This document shows positions 1-8,187 of a DNA stretch of 44,109 nt, one piece after another. The stretch lies in the NCBI GenBank assembly GCA_016794665.1, contig JAEUHB010000154.1:1-44109 (forward strand), read 5' to 3'. The position numbers and the translations under genes were made by a program. Position 1 is the stretch's first letter, and each line of letters starts with the position of its first letter. The notes beneath the pieces are model-generated. The model did no database searches, was not told where the DNA came from, and saw only the letters and a list, made by a program, of their open reading frames with translations. The stretch comes from Opitutaceae bacterium. GTDB taxonomy: Bacteria > Verrucomicrobiota > Verrucomicrobiia > Opitutales > Opitutaceae.

Positions 1-1041
1 CACATGGCGCGCGAGGACCTGGATCTCGTCGTCCACCTGGGTGACTACATCTACGAGGGCGCGGCCCGCGACGGCCATGTCCGCCGACACAATAGCCCCG
101 AGATCAAGACCCTCGAGGCCTATCGCGCCCGCTACGCGCTCTACAAGCTCGATCCCGCGCTGCAGGCTGCGCACGCGATGGCCCCGTGGATCGTCACCTG
201 GGATGACCACGAGGTCGCCAACAACTACGCCGGCGACATCCCCGACAAGCCCGTGCCGCGCGCCGAATTTCTCCTGCGCCGCGCCGCCGCCTACCAAGCC
301 TATTTCGAGATGATGCCGCTGCGCCGCGCCGCGCAGCCCACTGGGCCCGACATGCTGCTGCACCGTCGCCTCGGCTTCGGCCGGCTCGCGTCGTTCCACG
401 TGCTCGACACACGCCAATACCGCACCGACCAACCGCAAGGCGACGGCCGCAAGCCGTGGTCCGACGTGCTCCTCGATCCGCGGGGCACCCTCCTCGGGGA
501 AAAGCAACGGGAGTGGCTCTTCTCCGGGCTCGCACGGCCCTCCGCCAACTGGAACATCCTGGCCCAACAGGTCATGATGGCCCGCGTCGATCTCACCAAC
601 GGGCCCGCGCAGGAATACAGCATGGATCAATGGCCCGGCTACGAGTTCGAGCGGCGGCGCACGCTGCGCCATTTGCGGGACGCCCGCGTGAAAAACCCGG
701 TAGTGCTGACCGGCGATATCCATACCAACTGGGCGAACGAACTCGCGCCCGACTTCGATCAGCCCGACGCCCCGCCGGTGGGCGTCGAGTTTGTCGGCAC
801 CTCGATCTCTTCGGGCGGCGACGGCGTGGAGCTGCCGCGCGGCCGCGAGAAGACGATGGCCGAAAATCCCTGCGTGAAATTCTTCAACGCCGAGCGCGGC
901 TACGTCCGGTGCGACGTCACGCCGGAGCGATGGACGACCGACTATCGCACCGTGCCCTTTGTGACCCGCCCGGGCGCTCCGGTGAAAACCCGCGCGAGCT
1001 TCGTGGTCGAGAGCGGATCGCCCCGCCTGCAGCGCGCATGA
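1..1041 (+). CDS. PhoD-like alkaline phosphatase/phosphodiesterase, C-terminal part (5' end outside window)
   Basis: The frame is open from the first base, so the N-terminus (usually an immunoglobulin-like domain plus the first metal ligand) is cut off. The visible part carries the PhoD family metallophosphatase motifs in order: LGDYIYEG near the start, WDDHE about 65 residues in, and LTGDIHTNW about 235 residues in. These are the metal-binding Asp, Asn and His blocks of this calcineurin-like family, which usually acts outside the cytoplasm on phosphate mono- or diesters. The stop codon overlaps the start of the next gene (ATGA), so the three plus-strand genes here are probably one operon. 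Family assignment is firm; the substrate is not known. Confidence 0.88.
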   Translation, partial: HMAREDLDLVVHLGDYIYEGAARDGHVRRHNSPEIKTLEAYRARYALYKLDPALQAAHAMAPWIVTWDDHEVANNYAGDIPDKPVPRAEFLLRRAAAYQAYFEMMPLRRAAQPTGPDMLLHRRLGFGRLASFHVLDTRQYRTDQPQGDGRKPWSDVLLDPRGTLLGEKQREWLFSGLARPSANWNILAQQVMMARVDLTNGPAQEYSMDQWPGYEFERRRTLRHLRDARVKNPVVLTGDIHTNWANELAPDFDQPDAPPVGVEFVGTSISSGGDGVELPRGREKTMAENPCVKFFNAERGYVRCDVTPERWTTDYRTVPFVTRPGAPVKTRASFVVESGSPRLQRA

Positions 1042-1646
1042 CCGAGGATTCCACGGCCCGCGCCTTCTGGGATGTCCGCTACGAATCGCAGACCACGCCC
1101 TGGGATTTCGGCGGCGTGCCGGCGCCGCTCGCCCGCTACCTGGCCCGAGGCGCCCTGCCCCGCGGCGCGCGCGTGCTCATCCCCGGCTGCGGCTCCGGTT
1201 ACGAGATCACGGCCTTCGCCGCGGCGGGCTGCGACGTGACGGCAATCGATTTCAGCCCGCCGGCCGCGGAGCGCGCCCGCCGGCAAATCCGCGGCGCCGC
1301 CAACGCCCGCGTGATCACCGGGGATTTTTTCACCGCGGACTTTTCCGCCGCCCCGTTCGATTTCATCTACGAGCGAACCTTCCTCTGCGCGCTGCCACCC
1401 GCGTGGCGCGAGCGCATCGTCGCGCGCAGCGCGGCGCTGCTGCGGCCGGGCGGCATGCTGGCTGGCATCTGGTTTTTCGAGGAGAGTGAAGATGGCCCGC
1501 CGTTCGGACTCGCACCGGGTGCCGCGGCCGGACTCTACGATTCGTGTTTCCAAATCGTGCGCGACGAGCCGGTGGCGCCGGCGGAATCCCTGGAGTTCTT
1601 CCGCGGCCGCGAGCGCTGGCAGGAGCGCGTGCGGAGAAGCCCATGA
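1038..1646 (+). CDS. SAM-dependent methyltransferase, TPMT (thiopurine/thiol methyltransferase) family
   Basis: A 202-residue cytosolic methyltransferase. The N-terminal FWDVRYESQTTPWD stretch (residues 10-23) matches the Trp-rich cap of TPMT-family enzymes. It is followed by the SAM-binding glycine motif IPGCGSGYE (48-56), the acidic residue at the end of the second strand (AIDFS, 69-73), and a late LLRPGGMLAGIWFFEE block. TPMT relatives methylate thiols, selenium compounds or halides; the substrate here cannot be read from sequence. The ATG at 1038 is chosen because it lies in the upstream stop (ATGA) and leaves the complete domain; a longer in-frame extension would run antiparallel to nothing recognisable and overlap the phosphatase gene. 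The 3' end overlaps xdhC in the same way. Confidence 0.85.
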   Translation: MTEDSTARAFWDVRYESQTTPWDFGGVPAPLARYLARGALPRGARVLIPGCGSGYEITAFAAAGCDVTAIDFSPPAAERARRQIRGAANARVITGDFFTADFSAAPFDFIYERTFLCALPPAWRERIVARSAALLRPGGMLAGIWFFEESEDGPPFGLAPGAAAGLYDSCFQIVRDEPVAPAESLEFFRGRERWQERVRRSP

Positions 1647-2452
1647 GCGAAATCTACGAGCAGCTGGTCGCGTTGGAGCGCGAGGGCACGGGCTTCGTGC
1701 TGGTCGTGCTCGTCGAGTCGCTCGGGAGCACGCCGCAGGACACCGGGGCCAAGATGCTCGTCACGAGCGCAGGCCGGCACACCGGCACGGTGGGCGGTGG
1801 ACGCGTCGAGGCGCAGGCGATTGCCCACGCGCAAGCGCTGCTCGGCGGGGACGCACCGCCGGCCTTTGTGACATGGAGCCTCAAGGCCGACGTCGGCATG
1901 ACGTGCGGCGGGAGCGTGAAGCTGTATTTCGAGCTGCACGCGGCGCGCGGCGCGGCCTGGCCCATCGCGATTTTTGGCGCGGGGCACATCGTGCAGGCGC
2001 TGCTGCCCGTGCTGCTCCCGCTCCCCTGCTCCCTCACCGTCTGCGATCCGCGCGAAGAGTGGCTCGCGCAGCTGCCCCGCGCACGCAACCTCCGTGTCGT
2101 CCGTCGCGAGGTCCCCGCCGACCTCATCCCGGAGCTGCCCGCGCAGGCGTTCGTGCTGTGCCTGACCAAGGGCCACGCCACCGATCGACCGATCCTGCGG
2201 CGGGCGCTGGCGGAGCGTAATTTTCCTTTCCTCGGCGCGATCGGCAGCGCGGCCAAGGCCGCCGTGCTCCGCCGCGAGTTGATCACGGAGGGAATTCCGC
2301 CCGAGCGGGCCGCGCAGTTTCATTGCCCGCTTGGCCTCGATTTCGGCACCAATCACCCGCACGAAATCGCGCTCAGCATCGCCGCCCAGTTGGTGAGCGA
2401 ACGCGACCGACTCGCCCGCCTCACCCCGCCCGCGCCCGCAGCCGGGCCGTGA
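1643..2452 (+). CDS. xdhC: XdhC family molybdenum cofactor chaperone/sulfuration factor
   Basis: A 269-residue protein with the family signatures: SLGSTPQDTGAKM near residue 27, GTVGGGRVE (48-56), VGMTCGG (84-90), and a C-terminal Rossmann-like domain opening with FGAGHIVQAL (111-120) and containing a TKGHATD loop. XdhC proteins bind molybdenum cofactor and help insert its sulfurated form into xanthine dehydrogenase-type hydroxylases. No molybdenum hydroxylase is present in the window, so its client enzyme must lie upstream or elsewhere. The ATG at 1643 overlaps the methyltransferase stop (ATGA). The 3' end runs 32 bases into the end of the convergent gene on the minus strand. Confidence 0.85.
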   Translation: MSEIYEQLVALEREGTGFVLVVLVESLGSTPQDTGAKMLVTSAGRHTGTVGGGRVEAQAIAHAQALLGGDAPPAFVTWSLKADVGMTCGGSVKLYFELHAARGAAWPIAIFGAGHIVQALLPVLLPLPCSLTVCDPREEWLAQLPRARNLRVVRREVPADLIPELPAQAFVLCLTKGHATDRPILRRALAERNFPFLGAIGSAAKAAVLRRELITEGIPPERAAQFHCPLGLDFGTNHPHEIALSIAAQLVSERDRLARLTPPAPAAGP

Positions 2453-4097
2453 AGCTCCACAGCCCCTTCGCGTTTTGGATTTTGATCAGGAACTGGTTCG
2501 CACCCTTGCGCAACCGCAGGGCCACGACGTCGTCGTCGAGCCGGCTCGTGCGCTGCTGCCACTTGTCATTCACGAGCTCGCCGTTGTGCCAGACCTTGAG
2601 GCCGTCGTCGCTGCCGATGCCGAGCCACGCATCGGTCTCCTCGGGGACCTCGACCTCCGCCCACGCGTAACCCACGCAGTAGTCGTGGCTGTTGTAAGCC
2701 GCGCTCCCGAGGAAATCCACGAGCCCGTCGTGCGGCGTCATCGCCTTCCACGTGAGCGTCGTGCCGTCGACTTCCTGCTTCTGCCCGACGACCGGCCGCA
2801 CACTGGCCGCGCCGCCGGTCGTGGAAAACCAGTCGTCGTTGAACGCGTTCATCTGCGAGGCGGTGGAGACGCTGCCGGCTTTGCCCGCAGTCACGGCCTT
2901 GAGCATCACGACGCCATCCGGTCCCACGCGATCCACCGTCGTGAAGACTTGCTCGGGCACCCGGATCGGTTTCAGGGCCAGCCAGCGCTTGATCGGGATG
3001 GTGCGGCGTGCCTCGCCGTTGACCCATGCGGCGTCAGCGGCGAGCTGCTTGTCCAGCGGCGGAACGGTGAGGGTGTAGGCATGGCGACCGGCAACCGGCT
3101 GCCCCTGGGCGATCGCCGGCGCGAAAAAAGTGTTCCGCCGCAGTGCCTCCGCGAGTGGCGCGACGAGCGCCGGGGGCACGCCAGAGGCGGGCGCGAGGTC
3201 CACGGCCGCGGCCATCCCGTCGTCACCCACGGTGATCGTGGCTTCGATGCGTGTGACGCCGCGGGTCCGCAACGCGTCGACCCGGAGCGGATCCACGAGC
3301 AGCACCGGCGCCGCCTCACGATCAGCGAACTGCACCGGTCGCACCGCGCGCAGATAATGCGCCCGGTCGCGCGCCGTGCGGGGATTGGCCGGGTTGAGCT
3401 CCCAGAGAAAATCGCTCGCGCCGTCGACGAACTTCATCACGTCGAAGATCTCCTGGATCGCGTGCCCGAACAGCGGCGCACCCTCGCGCGTCATCAACAC
3501 GAAGGACATGCCCTGCGCCGGCGCGAAACGCGTCATGAGCTTGATGCCCCCGACTTTCGCCGGATCCGCGACGAGCCAGGAGCGCGCGGGCAGCCACCGG
3601 GAGTCCATGTTGGCTTGGCGCGACGGCAGGATCACCGTCTCCACGCGGCCCGGGTAAACGCGCCGCACGCGGCTGACGAACGGCGCGAGGTTGTCGAGCA
3701 GGTGGTTGATGCTGCCTTCGCGCTTCCCGATGAAGATCGCGATGATCATCTCCGGCTCCGGCGTCGCCGCAAAATCGATCGGCTTCAGCTCCCGGTTGTC
3801 GGAGCGCTTGAGCTTGCCCACGAGATCGGCCGTCGCCTCGCCCTTGGCTTCGCTCCAGCGCTCGGCCCGCGGCGCCCGCCCCGCGATGGCCTGGTGAAAA
3901 CGAACGCAATCCTCGGGCGACATCGCCCGCGTCGGCACAAAGCGCGTCGAGATGCTGCCGGTGCGAAACAGCGCCATCGGCCCGACAATCTCGACGGGCT
4001 CGCCGCGGAACGTCGCGCCCTTGGCGTCCTTCCACTCCGGAGTCGCTGCAATGAGGGGCGCGGCTAGCAGCGCAACCAGGGCCAAGCGGAGTGTCAT
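2421..4097 (-). CDS. exported protein of unknown function with SHD1-like N-terminus
   Basis: A 558-residue protein with a clear signal peptide (residues 1-17, ending LIA). The following 50 residues (WKDAKGATFRGE through VPTRAMSPEDCVRFHQAI) resemble the SHD1-like segment common in secreted planctomycete and verrucomicrobial proteins. A middle part around residues 270-340 resembles a TonB C-terminal fold (weak). The last 120 residues look like a beta-sandwich, with AWLGIGSDDGLKVWHNGE and GANQFLIKIQN, as in carbohydrate-binding or PA14-like modules that sense a 'wedge' ligand. I cannot name a function. The ATG at 4097 is chosen because it begins the signal peptide and overlaps the pxpA stop (ATGA), implying translational coupling to 5-oxoprolinase. 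Confidence 0.72.
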   Translation of the reverse strand: MTLRLALVALLAAPLIAATPEWKDAKGATFRGEPVEIVGPMALFRTGSISTRFVPTRAMSPEDCVRFHQAIAGRAPRAERWSEAKGEATADLVGKLKRSDNRELKPIDFAATPEPEMIIAIFIGKREGSINHLLDNLAPFVSRVRRVYPGRVETVILPSRQANMDSRWLPARSWLVADPAKVGGIKLMTRFAPAQGMSFVLMTREGAPLFGHAIQEIFDVMKFVDGASDFLWELNPANPRTARDRAHYLRAVRPVQFADREAAPVLLVDPLRVDALRTRGVTRIEATITVGDDGMAAAVDLAPASGVPPALVAPLAEALRRNTFFAPAIAQGQPVAGRHAYTLTVPPLDKQLAADAAWVNGEARRTIPIKRWLALKPIRVPEQVFTTVDRVGPDGVVMLKAVTAGKAGSVSTASQMNAFNDDWFSTTGGAASVRPVVGQKQEVDGTTLTWKAMTPHDGLVDFLGSAAYNSHDYCVGYAWAEVEVPEETDAWLGIGSDDGLKVWHNGELVNDKWQQRTSRLDDDVVALRLRKGANQFLIKIQNAKGLWSFTARLRARAG

Positions 4098-4843
4098 ACC
4101 ACCGCCTTGATCGCGATTCCGGCCGCTCGCAAGTCCGCGTTGAGCCGCCTGGCAAACGCGACGGCGTGGGGCCCGTCGCCATGGAGGCACACCGTGTCGG
4201 CGCGAATCGGCACGGCGGTGCCGTCCGTCGCGCGCACGCTGCCCTCGTGGATCATCCGCAGCACCTGCGCCACCGTCTGGGCCTCGTCGTGAATCAACGC
4301 ATCGGCCCGCGCGCGTGGCGTAAGCGAGCCGTCCTGTTGATAAGTGCGGTCGGCAAACACCTCTGCGACGACGCGAATCCGACCACTCGCCCGGGCGATA
4401 TTCTCGAGCTTGGAGCCGGCGAGGACGAAAAACGCGGGCACGGGATCAATCGTCAGGATCGCGCCCACCACGGCGGTGGCCAGCGCCGCGTCGCGCGAGA
4501 CCATGTTGTAGAGGGCACCGTGCAATTTGACGTGGGTCACGCTCGCACCGAGCGGCGCCGCCACCGCTTGCAGCCGCCGCACCTGTTCCACCACAAGCGC
4601 CGCCGCCTGCGCCGGGGTCACCGGCAGCTCCCGGCGGCCGAAATTCTCGCGGTCCGCAAAGCCCGGGTGCGCGCCGATCGTCACGCCGTGACGCTGCGCG
4701 AGCGCGAGGGTGGCACGCATGGTCGCCTCATCGCCGGCGTGCGCGCCGCACGCAATGTTGGCCGAAGTGATGAACGGCATCAACTCCGCGTCATGCCCCG
4801 CGCCTTCGCCGAGGTCGCAGTTGAGATCAATGACCGGGGTCAC
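4094..4843 (-). CDS. pxpA: 5-oxoprolinase subunit PxpA (LamB/YcsF family)
   Basis: A 249-residue protein of normal family length with the diagnostic IDLNCDLGEG start (residues 5-14), the NIACGAHAGD block, TIGAHPGFADRENFGRRE, VKLHGALYN, FADRTYQ and VCLHGDGP. With PxpB and PxpC it forms the ATP-dependent prokaryotic 5-oxoprolinase, which opens pyroglutamate to L-glutamate in the cytoplasm. The start is taken as GTG at 4843: it lies two bases after the stop of the fused PxpB-PxpC gene, and the conserved motif begins four residues later. Upstream in-frame ATGs would overlap that gene and add an unrelated tail. There is no strong Shine-Dalgarno, consistent with coupled translation. Confidence 0.93.
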   Translation of the reverse strand: MTPVIDLNCDLGEGAGHDAELMPFITSANIACGAHAGDEATMRATLALAQRHGVTIGAHPGFADRENFGRRELPVTPAQAAALVVEQVRRLQAVAAPLGASVTHVKLHGALYNMVSRDAALATAVVGAILTIDPVPAFFVLAGSKLENIARASGRIRVVAEVFADRTYQQDGSLTPRARADALIHDEAQTVAQVLRMIHEGSVRATDGTAVPIRADTVCLHGDGPHAVAFARRLNADLRAAGIAIKAVV

Positions 4844-4844
4844 G

Positions 4845-6470
4845 TCAGTGGAATTTCTGCGCCAGCCCTTCGCGCAACAAGCCGAGCGCCCGCTCCCGCG
4901 CAAGCAGCAGCCGGCGGGCTTCGTCATGCGCAATCGACGCAAACCGCACGGTGTCACCCGGCCGCAGTTGCGCGACGAGCGGCAAGTCCACCGTGATCAC
5001 ATGCGCGGCCTGCGGGTAGCCGCCGATCGTCTGGGCGTCGGCGAGCAACACGATCGGGGCGCCGTCGGGCGGCACCTGCACGGTGCCCGGCACCACCGGC
5101 GCGGAAACCAGTTCGCGCGCCGGACCGCGTCGTGGCAAACGGCCGGAGAGTCGCACGCCCATGCGATCGGACTGCGGCGCGACGGTGAACACATTTCCCT
5201 CCAGCGCCTCAAAATCGCCGGCCTGCGCGCCGGGCACCACCCGCACGGTGGGTGCGACGCTGTAGTGCGGGAGCGCGCGTTCGTCCACATGCCATCGGCC
5301 CACGGCCGTCATCCCCGTCGGGTTAAGCGGCAGCCGATCGCCGTCGCGGAGCGCCCGGCCGTCCAGACCGCCGAGGCCCGCCCGCACGCACGTGCTGCGA
5401 CTGCCCAGCTCGCGCGCCGTCCGGATTCCACCCGAGACGGCAAGATAGCCGCGGCATCCGCCGCGTTGCAGCGCTCCGACCGACACCGTCTGCCCCGCGC
5501 GCACGGCCAGCGGTTGCCAGCGGGCCAAGCCGGCCGCCTCGGCGCCACCCCACGCGATCATGGCATCGGCTTCGAAGCGGAGCTCGGGCCCGGTCAGCGT
5601 GCATTCAAGCGCGGCGGCATCCTCGCGGTTGCCCGCGAGCAGATTCGCCAGCCGCAGGGCCACGGGATCGGCTGCGCCGCCGCTGGCGACGCCCTCCGCG
5701 CGATGACCCACGCGGCCGAGATCCTGCACGGTCGTAAACTGCCCCGCCCGCAGCACCTCGATGCCGCGCGGCGTCGGAGGCGCGGCGATCCGCGGGTTCG
5801 CCTTCGCAAACATCTCCGCGCTCTCCGTGACGGCCCTGAAGCGCACCCGATCACCGGCATGCAACAGCGCCGCCGGCTCCCGACGCGCGTCAAACAACGC
5901 CAGCGGCGTGCGCCCAATCACGTTCCAACCGCCGGGCGTCGCGAGCGGGTAAACCCCGGTCTGCGCGCCGCCGATGCCCACGCTTCCGGCCGGCACTCGA
6001 CTCCGCGGTGTCCCGCGCCGCGGGGTGGCTAACCGCGGATCGAGACCGCCCAAGTATGGGAAGCCCGGGGCAAAGCCAATCGCGTGGACGAGGTAGTCAC
6101 CGGCCGCGTGCCGTGCGATCACCTCAGCCGGGGCAAGACCTGAGTGCCGCGCGACGTCCGCCAAATCGGGCCCATGGTCGCCGCCGTAGATCACCGGCAC
6201 CTCGACGACCCGCGCGGATTCGCCGCCGGACGGGCGCGCGCTTTCCGCCGCCGCCGCGAGTGCTTCCGCCACCTCCCCCGCGGGCGGCGCCTGCGCGGGA
6301 TCCAGACAAACAGCCACGCTGGCGAACGCCGGCACCACATCGAGCAGCCCCGGCACCCGCGCCCGGCGCAGCGCCGCCGCGATGGCCTGCACGCGCGCGG
6401 CCATTACCGCGTCGACCGGCCCATCAAGGTGCAACACCATGGCGGCGTCGCCCAGCGGGAGGATGCTCAT
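4845..6470 (-). CDS. pxpBC: fused 5-oxoprolinase subunits PxpB-PxpC (KipI-KipA fusion)
   Basis: A 541-residue fusion. Residues 1 to about 215 are the PxpB/KipI (AHS1) domain, with GFAPGFPYLGGLD at 132-144 and RVPAGSVGIGGAQTGVYP at 158-174. Residues from about 236 on are the PxpC/KipA (AHS2) domain, beginning GIEVLRAGQFTTVQDLGR and containing GGAADPVALRLAN and GYLAVSGGI. The two subunits are separate proteins in E. coli and B. subtilis, but fusions are common. Together with PxpA just downstream this is a complete 5-oxoprolinase. The ATG at 6470 lies only about 40 bases beyond the terminator of the preceding gene, leaving little room for a promoter. Confidence 0.93.
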   Translation of the reverse strand: MSILPLGDAAMVLHLDGPVDAVMAARVQAIAAALRRARVPGLLDVVPAFASVAVCLDPAQAPPAGEVAEALAAAAESARPSGGESARVVEVPVIYGGDHGPDLADVARHSGLAPAEVIARHAAGDYLVHAIGFAPGFPYLGGLDPRLATPRRGTPRSRVPAGSVGIGGAQTGVYPLATPGGWNVIGRTPLALFDARREPAALLHAGDRVRFRAVTESAEMFAKANPRIAAPPTPRGIEVLRAGQFTTVQDLGRVGHRAEGVASGGAADPVALRLANLLAGNREDAAALECTLTGPELRFEADAMIAWGGAEAAGLARWQPLAVRAGQTVSVGALQRGGCRGYLAVSGGIRTARELGSRSTCVRAGLGGLDGRALRDGDRLPLNPTGMTAVGRWHVDERALPHYSVAPTVRVVPGAQAGDFEALEGNVFTVAPQSDRMGVRLSGRLPRRGPARELVSAPVVPGTVQVPPDGAPIVLLADAQTIGGYPQAAHVITVDLPLVAQLRPGDTVRFASIAHDEARRLLLARERALGLLREGLAQKFH

Positions 6471-6509
6471 GGGCGAGTTATTTGCCCGGGTTCACTCCGC
6501 CGCAAAACG

Positions 6510-6540
6510 AAAAAGGCCCGGCGTCAGTGGACGCCGGGCC
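6510..6540 (-). terminator. intrinsic terminator of the CHRD gene
   Basis: On the minus strand there is a perfect 11-bp stem (GGCCCGGCGTC with GACGCCGGGCC) around a 4-base loop, directly followed by five Ts. It starts about 17 bases after the stop of the CHRD-domain gene. Confidence 0.93.
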
Positions 6541-6557
6541 GCAAGGCGGACGAAAAC

Positions 6558-7970
6558 TCAGCGCGTGGCGACCGCGGTGACCGGCAGCGGCGTCGCGACG
6601 CAAAGCTCGGGCGCGACCGGCTTGCCGCTCGCGGCCGCGACACTGCGCGTCGAAGCCGACGCCGGCACCACCGGATCGGTGGAGGCGATGGCGAGCGTCG
6701 ACGGCAGGTTGCGCAAATCGTAGGCCTCGAGAATTGCGACGCCAGTGCCGGCGGCGGACGAAACCTGAGCGGTATAATTGCCAGGCGGCAGCGTGACGAC
6801 GAGCGCGGACTCAAGCGGGTTCGTAGGCACATTCGGGATGCGCGCGAGTTCGGTGCCGACGGTCGGTGTGCCGACATCGTCATTGGCTGCGATCTGGTTG
6901 GCGCCCGAGAAGAGCGCGAGCCGCGGATTCGCGAGCGCACCGGCCACGCCAAACGCGGTGAGCGACGGGCCTTTGGCCGCAATGAGCACGCGCACCGGCT
7001 CGTTGCCCTGGATGCTGATCCCGCCGATCAATACCTGATCGCCCGCGCCGACGAAGCTGCGGACGGAGAGGTTGCCCATGCGGGTGTTGAGCGCCTCGGA
7101 CGAGACGGTGAGCTGGCCGCGCGCCTGCCCATTGGGAAACGCCTGGCTGTGGTAGTTGAGATAGCAGCCGCCGCTCAGCAGCGCCCTGATTCGGGCCAAC
7201 TGCTGATTGTCGGCAGGAACAAAAGGCGCGGGTTCATGGCTCGCGGTTATGAACCCCGTAGTGGCGCTGAAGTTCGACGCCAGCGCGCCCTGGAAGAGCT
7301 GCGTGATCACACCGCCGCTGACGCCGGGCGCGCCAATGTGGATATGCGCGTTGGTCAGTGTGCTCGTGTAGTTGAAAAGCGTGTGCCGCAGCGCGACGGT
7401 ATTGGCGACTGGATCGTAGATGACGACCGCGCCGCCAAATGTCGTGATGCCCGCGAGGTTTGCCGCCGGCATCGCCGCCTGCTCCTGCGCGACATCGATG
7501 TTGGCGATAAGTCGCACCGGCCGAGCAATCAACTGGCCACGGATCTCGCCGCCGGGAAACTGCGCCGAGTGGATGTTGTAATAAGCGCCACCTTGCAGCA
7601 GGCGCAGCGGATCGCCGCCGGCGTGGGAGATGTTGCGAAACGTCGCGGTGAGCGTGTCGCCAGTGCGGGTGTAGACGGCCTCGGGGCCAATATTGGTGAC
7701 AACCGGACCGTTGGCACCAGCCGCAGCCTCGTGGATGTGCGACAGGGTGATCGTGTTGGTCATGCCGCGAATCGAGACGATGAGGTCAAAGGTGTTAGCG
7801 TTGATGTCGTAGAGCATCACCGCCGTGCCGGAAGCGGGCGTCGTGACCGCGGGATTCTCCTGCGCGCCGTTGATGGTCGCGCGCAGCTCGATGATTTGGG
7901 CGCTCGCCGTGAGCGCGGCGGCGCAAAATGCGCCGACAAGGGACAACTGGCGGAGGGTGGTGAGTTTCAT
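6558..7970 (-). CDS. secreted protein with two CHRD domains
   Basis: A 470-residue protein with a signal peptide (residues 1-24, ending ASAQ). Two CHRD domains follow: one at about 26-146 with HIHEAAAGANGPVV and GEIRGQL, and one at about 155-290 with HIHIGAPGVSGGV and GQARGQL. CHRD domains were named from chordin, are frequent in secreted bacterial proteins, and have no settled biochemical role. The C-terminal part (about 295-440, from NLSVRSFVGAGDQVLIGG to GVAILEAYDL) is a beta-rich module that I recognise as recurrent in secreted proteins of Opitutaceae. The gene is single, with its own terminator, and diverges from the cytochrome c assembly operon. The final 30 Ser/Ala/Val-rich residues could be a surface-anchoring or low-complexity tail. 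Confidence 0.85.
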   Translation of the reverse strand: MKLTTLRQLSLVGAFCAAALTASAQIIELRATINGAQENPAVTTPASGTAVMLYDINANTFDLIVSIRGMTNTITLSHIHEAAAGANGPVVTNIGPEAVYTRTGDTLTATFRNISHAGGDPLRLLQGGAYYNIHSAQFPGGEIRGQLIARPVRLIANIDVAQEQAAMPAANLAGITTFGGAVVIYDPVANTVALRHTLFNYTSTLTNAHIHIGAPGVSGGVITQLFQGALASNFSATTGFITASHEPAPFVPADNQQLARIRALLSGGCYLNYHSQAFPNGQARGQLTVSSEALNTRMGNLSVRSFVGAGDQVLIGGISIQGNEPVRVLIAAKGPSLTAFGVAGALANPRLALFSGANQIAANDDVGTPTVGTELARIPNVPTNPLESALVVTLPPGNYTAQVSSAAGTGVAILEAYDLRNLPSTLAIASTDPVVPASASTRSVAAASGKPVAPELCVATPLPVTAVATR

Positions 7971-8187
7971 GGGGAGCGATCGGTGACAACACGTCGGCGC
8001 GCCAGAAGCGGCACGCTCGAAAAGGTAACGACTCCGCTAGCAAAGCGGATGCACCGTCCCGTTGATAGCCCAAAGTTCGCCTGCACGGCATCCCCGCACA
8101 ACCCGCCCCGGGGCGCACGAAGGTGAGTCCGGCGATGTGCCGGTTTGATTTGAATTTTCCCGCCGGCCCGCGACTGTCTGCGCTCCC
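7971..8187. other. divergent intergenic region, 217 bp
   Basis: This spacer must hold the promoters for the CHRD gene (minus) and the cytochrome c assembly operon (plus). The only structure I see is a short inverted repeat CCGCT-AGCAA-AGCGG at 8034-8048. No convincing -35/-10 pair is visible in either direction. Confidence 0.4.
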
